Below are positions 6,511 through 9,303 of a DNA stretch of 9,303 nt, one piece after another; the stretch's first letter is position 1; each line of letters opens with the position of its first letter. Origin of the DNA: Acidobacteriota bacterium (GTDB taxonomy: Bacteria; Acidobacteriota; Terriglobia; UBA7540); assembly GCA_021828245.1 (NCBI GenBank), contig JAKASC010000083.1, positions 1-9,303 of the forward strand. Reading direction: 5' to 3'. The translations under genes and the position numbers were made by a program. Under the pieces are notes generated by a model that ran no database searches, was not told the origin of the DNA, and was given only the letters and a program-made list of their open reading frames with translations.

Positions 6511-7617
6511 ATGTTGATAGCTGGCTTTGCCACCACCGAGGGAACCGCGCGATTTCAAGACCGCTTCCGCCAGCAACTGCCGGGCCACTTCCGAGAGAGT
6601 CAATCGCTGTGGCTATCGAGTATCGGGTTAGGAACCTATCTCGGCGAGCCCACCGCGCAATTCGACGCGCTTTATCACGAGTCCATCACGCAAGCCATTG
6701 AACGCGGCGCCAATGTTTTCGACACAGCAATCAATTACCGGCACATGCGGAGCGAGCGGGCCCTTGGGCGGGCGCTCGCGGAACTGATTGCTTCTGGCAA
6801 GCTTCGCCGAGACGAAGTGTTCGTGGCGACCAAGGGCGGGTATCTGGCCTTCGACGGGGAAATTCCAAACGACCCCCACGCCTACTTTGAAGAACGGTTG
6901 ATTCGCACCGGGCTCGTCACGCCAGGGGATATCGTCGCGGGATGTCATGCCATGACGCCCCGCTATCTAGCAGACCAAATTGAAGCGAGCCGACATAATT
7001 TGGGTCTGGAGACGATTGACCTTTATTACCTTCACAACCCCGAGACGCAATTGCGGGAGGTGCCGCGAGAGGAGTTCTATCGCCGACTGCATGCCGCGTT
7101 TGAGGCGCTCGAAACGGCTGCGGCGGAAGGCAAAATTCGGATGTACGGCTTGGCGACGTGGAATGCTTTCCGCGTGTCGCACGATTCTCCGGACGCGATT
7201 TCGCTCGCCCAGGCACTCGAGTTGGCCGAGGCTACCGGCGGTAAAGCGCACCACTTCCGCGCCCTCCAGGTGCCGTTCAATCTGGCGATGCTCGAGGCGT
7301 TGGCTACGGGCAGCCAGGCACTCGACGGTCGCCAGGTTCCGCTGCTTCAAGCTGCGTCGGCGCGTGGAATGATGGTATTCGCTAGCGCCAGCTTGTTGCA
7401 AAGCCGGCTTGCGGGTGGCATCCCTGAACCGCTGGCACAGCATTTTCCGAGACTGAATACGGACGCCCAGCGGGCGTTGCAGTTTGTTCGCTCTACCCCG
7501 GGCATTACCTCGGCACTGGTGGGAATGAGCCATCCGACCCACGCCATCGAAAATTTGGCAACAGCGGCTGTGCCGCCGCTGACCGCGGAAGAGTTCCAAT
7601 CCATCTTCGAACAGTGA
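6511..7617 (+). CDS. Aldo/keto reductase
   Basis: A complete 368-residue aldo/keto reductase, expected to reduce an aldehyde or ketone with NAD(P)H in the cytoplasm. The catalytic tetrad is intact: Asp71 and Tyr76 in NVFDTAINYRH, Lys108 in VATKGG, and His175 in DLYYLHNPE. IGLGTYLGE at 38-46 opens the barrel, KIRMYGLATWN follows the middle, and the C-terminal cofactor region reads STPGITSALVGMSHPTH. It belongs to a long subgroup with an insert after the catalytic Lys (about 111-150, before the helix that leads to His175), a form I associate with soil Verrucomicrobiota and Acidobacteriota. ATG at 6511 is chosen because AGGGGA lies at 6501-6506, 4 bases upstream. The substrate cannot be told. 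No clear terminator follows: GCCCGG at 7656-7661 and CCGGGC at 7682-7687 could pair but lack a T-run. Confidence 0.93.
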   Translation: MLIAGFATTEGTARFQDRFRQQLPGHFRESQSLWLSSIGLGTYLGEPTAQFDALYHESITQAIERGANVFDTAINYRHMRSERALGRALAELIASGKLRRDEVFVATKGGYLAFDGEIPNDPHAYFEERLIRTGLVTPGDIVAGCHAMTPRYLADQIEASRHNLGLETIDLYYLHNPETQLREVPREEFYRRLHAAFEALETAAAEGKIRMYGLATWNAFRVSHDSPDAISLAQALELAEATGGKAHHFRALQVPFNLAMLEALATGSQALDGRQVPLLQAASARGMMVFASASLLQSRLAGGIPEPLAQHFPRLNTDAQRALQFVRSTPGITSALVGMSHPTHAIENLATAAVPPLTAEEFQSIFEQ

Positions 7618-7901
7618 ATCTCACCTATTGTGAACTTCGTCCGAACCGGCTATTTGCCCGGACTGTGGGCTGGCCAATATGCCGGGCGATTCCAGCGCCT
7701 CTTCCAGTTCAAAATTTGCAGCCTTCCAAAAGCATGGCAACCCGCTTGAACCGTCTGCGGACGCTGTGAGAGAGAAGTGTTATTGGACAGAGCAGCTCAG
7801 CTGTAGCATGGGTAATGCTTGCTTCATGAATGGAACGGGCTAGCTCGCTGATGCTCAATAGGAGGAGGGATGCTGCTCCCACAACGCAGTCGAAGGAAGC
7901 T

Positions 7902-7990
7902 TGGTGCGGAGGGCCGGAATCGAACCGGCACGTCCCTTGCGGGACAAGGGATTTTAAGTCCCTTGCGTCTACCAGTTCCGCCACCCCCGC
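7902..7990 (-). tRNA. tRNA-Leu (UAA anticodon), CCA encoded
   Basis: Read on the minus strand from 7990, the acceptor stem GCGGGGG pairs with CCTCCGC (one G-U), followed by ACCA at 7905-7902, so the CCA end is encoded. The D arm is GCGGAACTGGTAGACGC, the anticodon loop is CTTAAAA giving UAA, the long type II variable arm pairs GTCCC with GGGAC, and the T arm is GCCGG-TTCGATT-CCGGC. All elements fit a leucine tRNA. A possible -10 box, TAGAAT, lies at 8003-7998 on the minus strand, just upstream, without a clear -35. Confidence 0.97.
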
Positions 7991-8024
7991 CTAATTGATT
8001 CTAGATGACTTGCTCCACTTTCTG

Positions 8025-8198
8025 TTATGTCCTATCCCAAATCGTAGCAGAAACCATAACGGGTAGGGCATCTTTTGGCCCCCGGCAGGGTAGCCAGATT
8101 TTTTCATTCGCCGCGTTCAACCGCTCGAAAGCCCGCTGCATTGCTTCCGGTGTCGGATGCACGTACTTTCGCGGAATCACAACCGCCCTGTGCGTCAT
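8025..8198 (-). CDS. Small hypothetical protein (57 aa)
   Basis: The ORF starts at ATG 8198, beginning MTHRAVVIPRKYVHPTPEAM, and ends with TAA at 8027-8025. It holds an amphipathic helix (EAMQRAFERLNAANEKIW) and a short basic start. I recognise no family. An in-frame TGA lies 7 codons upstream, so the ORF is bounded. Its start overlaps the stop of the preceding tiny ORF as ATGA, which hints at translational coupling, but there is no strong ribosome site of its own. It lies 34 bases upstream of the tRNA-Leu gene on the same strand. It may be a real small gene of a mobile remnant or chance. Confidence 0.35.
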   Translation of the reverse strand: MTHRAVVIPRKYVHPTPEAMQRAFERLNAANEKIWLPCRGPKDALPVMVSATIWDRT

Positions 8199-8293
8199 GG
8201 CTCGCTTGTCAGCATATCAAATCCACCCATTGCCGGAGCTGAGCCTCTTTTCGCCAGATATTCCCGAATCAGTTTGCCTGCGTCTTTTCGCAT
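8195..8293 (-). CDS. Tiny hypothetical ORF (32 aa) overlapping the next by ATGA
   Basis: MRKDAGKLIREYLAKRG begins this 32-residue ORF, which is helical and basic in its first half. It stops at 8197-8195, inside the ATG of the next ORF. An in-frame TAA lies two codons before the start and the ribosome site is weak. Support is the ATGA overlap and the promoter-like motif 20 bases upstream. No family is recognised. Confidence 0.28.
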   Translation of the reverse strand: MRKDAGKLIREYLAKRGSAPAMGGFDMLTSEP

Positions 8294-8312
8294 AACTTAG
8301 GAGCCGAGGTTT

Positions 8313-8341
8313 GTGTTAGACGTTAGGTTTTCGATTGTCAA
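8313..8341 (-). promoter_or_regulatory. Sigma-70-like promoter candidate
   Basis: A perfect TTGACA at 8341-8336 is followed after 17 bases by TAACAC at 8318-8313, a weak -10 box. It reads toward the two tiny ORFs and the tRNA-Leu gene. The -35 box and spacing are ideal and the -10 is poor. Confidence 0.35.
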
Positions 8342-8475
8342 GAGCAAAGTGGGTGGGGCAGCCATTCGTTCGTCGCACCGCCGGCCCCGATTGTAACTTC
8401 CTCCCGGCCTGTGCGCCACAAGCGCGAGACGGGATAGCGACGCTGGAAATTGCCACTGATGAGGCGGACTTACCG

Positions 8476-8884
8476 TTATTTCGACCGCTGAGAGCCGGCA
8501 GCCGGGCGAGTATCGTTGCCCATCATCTCCAGGCAAAGCACTTTCCCGCCTTTTGGACATTTCGCCCACGCGCCGCCCACGTGAATGATCCTGACCACGA
8601 TAGCGTTGGAGTCTTGGTCGGCGCGTTCGAGTGGGTCGCCAAGGGTTTCAAGGCATTTACGAACTTCGCGGAGCGCCACAATGGATGCGCGATTATCTCC
8701 CTTAGCATCGGTGCGGGCAAGTAATTCCCACGCTTTTCGTTGGACTTGCCGCAGACTGTCCCATGGCCTCTTCCCGCCCCTCCGCCGTCTTGACGATGGC
8801 CTGCCCGATATAGGCCTTGTGGCGGTTCAGGGCCGCAAGGCTTGTTCCGAAGCGTTTTGCGGTATTTGCGGTACGACGTTGCGG
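8476..8884 (-). pseudogene. Frameshifted remnant resembling a phage small-terminase / HTH-linked protein
   Basis: Two reading frames together give one plausible protein. From 8884, one frame reads TAKRFGTSLAALNRHKAYIG then AIVKTAEGREEA, resembling the helix-turn-helix part of small phage terminase-like proteins (RFGVS...ALxRHK). Near 8755-8762 the homology jumps to another frame, which reads LRQVQRKAWELLARTDAKGD then ALREVRKCLETLGDPLERAD, the helical second half typical of that group, and ends with TAA at 8478-8476. The jump fits loss of one or two bases in a GCCCATGGGGAC-like stretch. A perfect 9-bp tandem repeat (TTTGCGGTA twice, 8856-8873) sits near the front end. No intact start remains. 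The family assignment rests on remembered pattern and is moderate; the frameshift is well supported by the coding character on both sides. Confidence 0.5.
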
Positions 8885-8888
8885 CTAC

Positions 8889-8966
8889 CACCGCCGCTCC
8901 CCGTTCCAGCCGCTCGATGGCGGCCAGCTTGAACTCCTTCGTGAACTGCCGTCGAGACAAACCCAT
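8889..8966 (-). pseudogene. N-terminal fragment of IS3-type transposase OrfA
   Basis: From ATG at 8966 the frame begins MGLSRRQFTKEFKLAAIERL and continues ERGAAV, a close match to the start of IS3-family OrfA proteins (RRQFT.EFKLAAI.RLE.GAS). A good ribosome site, AGGGAG, lies 7 bases upstream. After about 26 residues the similarity stops: the expected helix-turn-helix (EVARA...NVLHRW) is absent and the sequence passes into the terminase-like remnant. OrfA normally has about 90-100 residues, so this is a severe truncation. No partner OrfB is in the window. Confidence 0.55.
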
Positions 8967-9021
8967 GACTCATCTCCCTTCGAGAGCATTTTCATGCCAT
9001 TCGCTGAATCTGGAGTCTTAA

Positions 9022-9303
9022 CCTGGATCCTGCGTGAAAAATGACGATTTCCAAATTTCGACAAATCCGTTTTGCTTGGTCCGATTCACTCCTCTGGGGG
9101 GATCTAGAACGGCGGCCGCGGTCGTCGAATGTGCCTCAGCGTCTCCAAGAAGTCCGAGGCCCAGGGATAGCTCGGAGCAAGATGGAGAGTCGGCACCCCG
9201 TCCGGTCTTACCAACTGGGCGGCACCACGAACAACCGCTGGCGAAGACGCTGCAAGGTAGCTCGCTGCAAGTGCGGTGGGACGCAGAGGCGTTTGAACCC
9301 GTT
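9022..9303 (-). mobile_element. Candidate insertion-sequence end (IS1380-like), partial
   Basis: The stretch from TTAA at 9018-9021 followed by CCTGGATCCTGCGTGAAAAA to the window edge looks like one end of an insertion sequence: a CC-starting terminus beside a TTAA target-like tetranucleotide, about 80 bases of noncoding DNA, then the stop of a transposase-like frame at 9104. The other end is outside the window, so terminal inverted repeats cannot be compared. Confidence 0.35.
9104..9303 (-). pseudogene. C-terminal end of a probable DDE transposase (partial, possibly decayed)
   Basis: The minus-strand frame ending with TAG at 9106-9104 reads AAQLVRPDGVPTLHLAPSYP then WASDFLETLRHIRR, which resembles the C-terminal tail of IS1380/DDE group 1 transposases (L..AA.LVR..R...LHLA..YPW...F...L..I). 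Upstream of about 9210 another frame, with LQRLRQRLFVV, matches the expected helix before that tail better than the continuous frame does, so a frameshift is likely, although the continuous frame stays open to the edge. The start and the catalytic residues are outside the window. Confidence 0.4.

Noticed and set aside
7602..7901. tRNA attachment site (att) duplication near tRNA-Leu
   Set aside because: I found no second copy of the tRNA 3' end in the window and no integrase gene, so an integrated island cannot be claimed.
7709..7984. Minus-strand ORF beginning MAELVDARDLKSLVPQG
   Set aside because: This is the well-known false translation of a tRNA gene (here tRNA-Leu) running into noncoding DNA.
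8335..8724. Plus-strand ORF of 129 codons
   Set aside because: The opposite strand carries the more convincing terminase-like coding remnant over most of this span; the plus translation matches nothing that I recognise.

Overview
The window is bacterial: GC-rich, with compact, overlapping genes, Shine-Dalgarno-like sites and a type II tRNA-Leu. Several proteins resemble families common in Verrucomicrobiota and Acidobacteriota. That lineage is an impression from protein style and was not tested.

Positions 1-5557, minus strand, hold part of an exopolysaccharide (or other surface glycan) operon. In transcription order it encodes a family 2 glycosyltransferase with a 57-residue N-terminal extension (5557-4412), a Wzx/MOP-type flippase (4335-2788), a CelD/BcsL-type GNAT acyltransferase (2769-1528) and a fusion protein (1531 to the window edge). 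The fusion joins an N-terminal GT2 domain to a C-terminal NodB polysaccharide deacetylase domain. Gaps are 76 bp and 18 bp, and the last two genes share an ATGA overlap. The likely division of labour is that the two glycosyltransferases build the repeat unit, the flippase moves it across the inner membrane, and the acyltransferase and deacetylase modify it.

Positions 5558-5983 are a 426-bp divergent intergenic region without a convincing gene. It holds an imperfect 14-bp tandem repeat, two possible hairpins that would exclude each other in the operon leader, and other inverted repeats. Positions 5984-7617, plus strand, encode a small single-pass membrane protein of unknown function and a complete aldo/keto reductase with its full catalytic tetrad.

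Positions 7902-9303, minus strand, form a tRNA-associated accessory zone. It contains tRNA-Leu(UAA), two tiny overlapping ORFs behind a promoter-like motif, and a frameshifted remnant resembling a phage small-terminase/DNA-binding protein. That remnant is joined to the first codons of an IS3-type OrfA. Last comes the C-terminal end of a probable DDE (IS1380-like) transposase with a possible insertion-sequence end at a TTAA. This end of the window looks like a graveyard of mobile DNA next to a tRNA gene.
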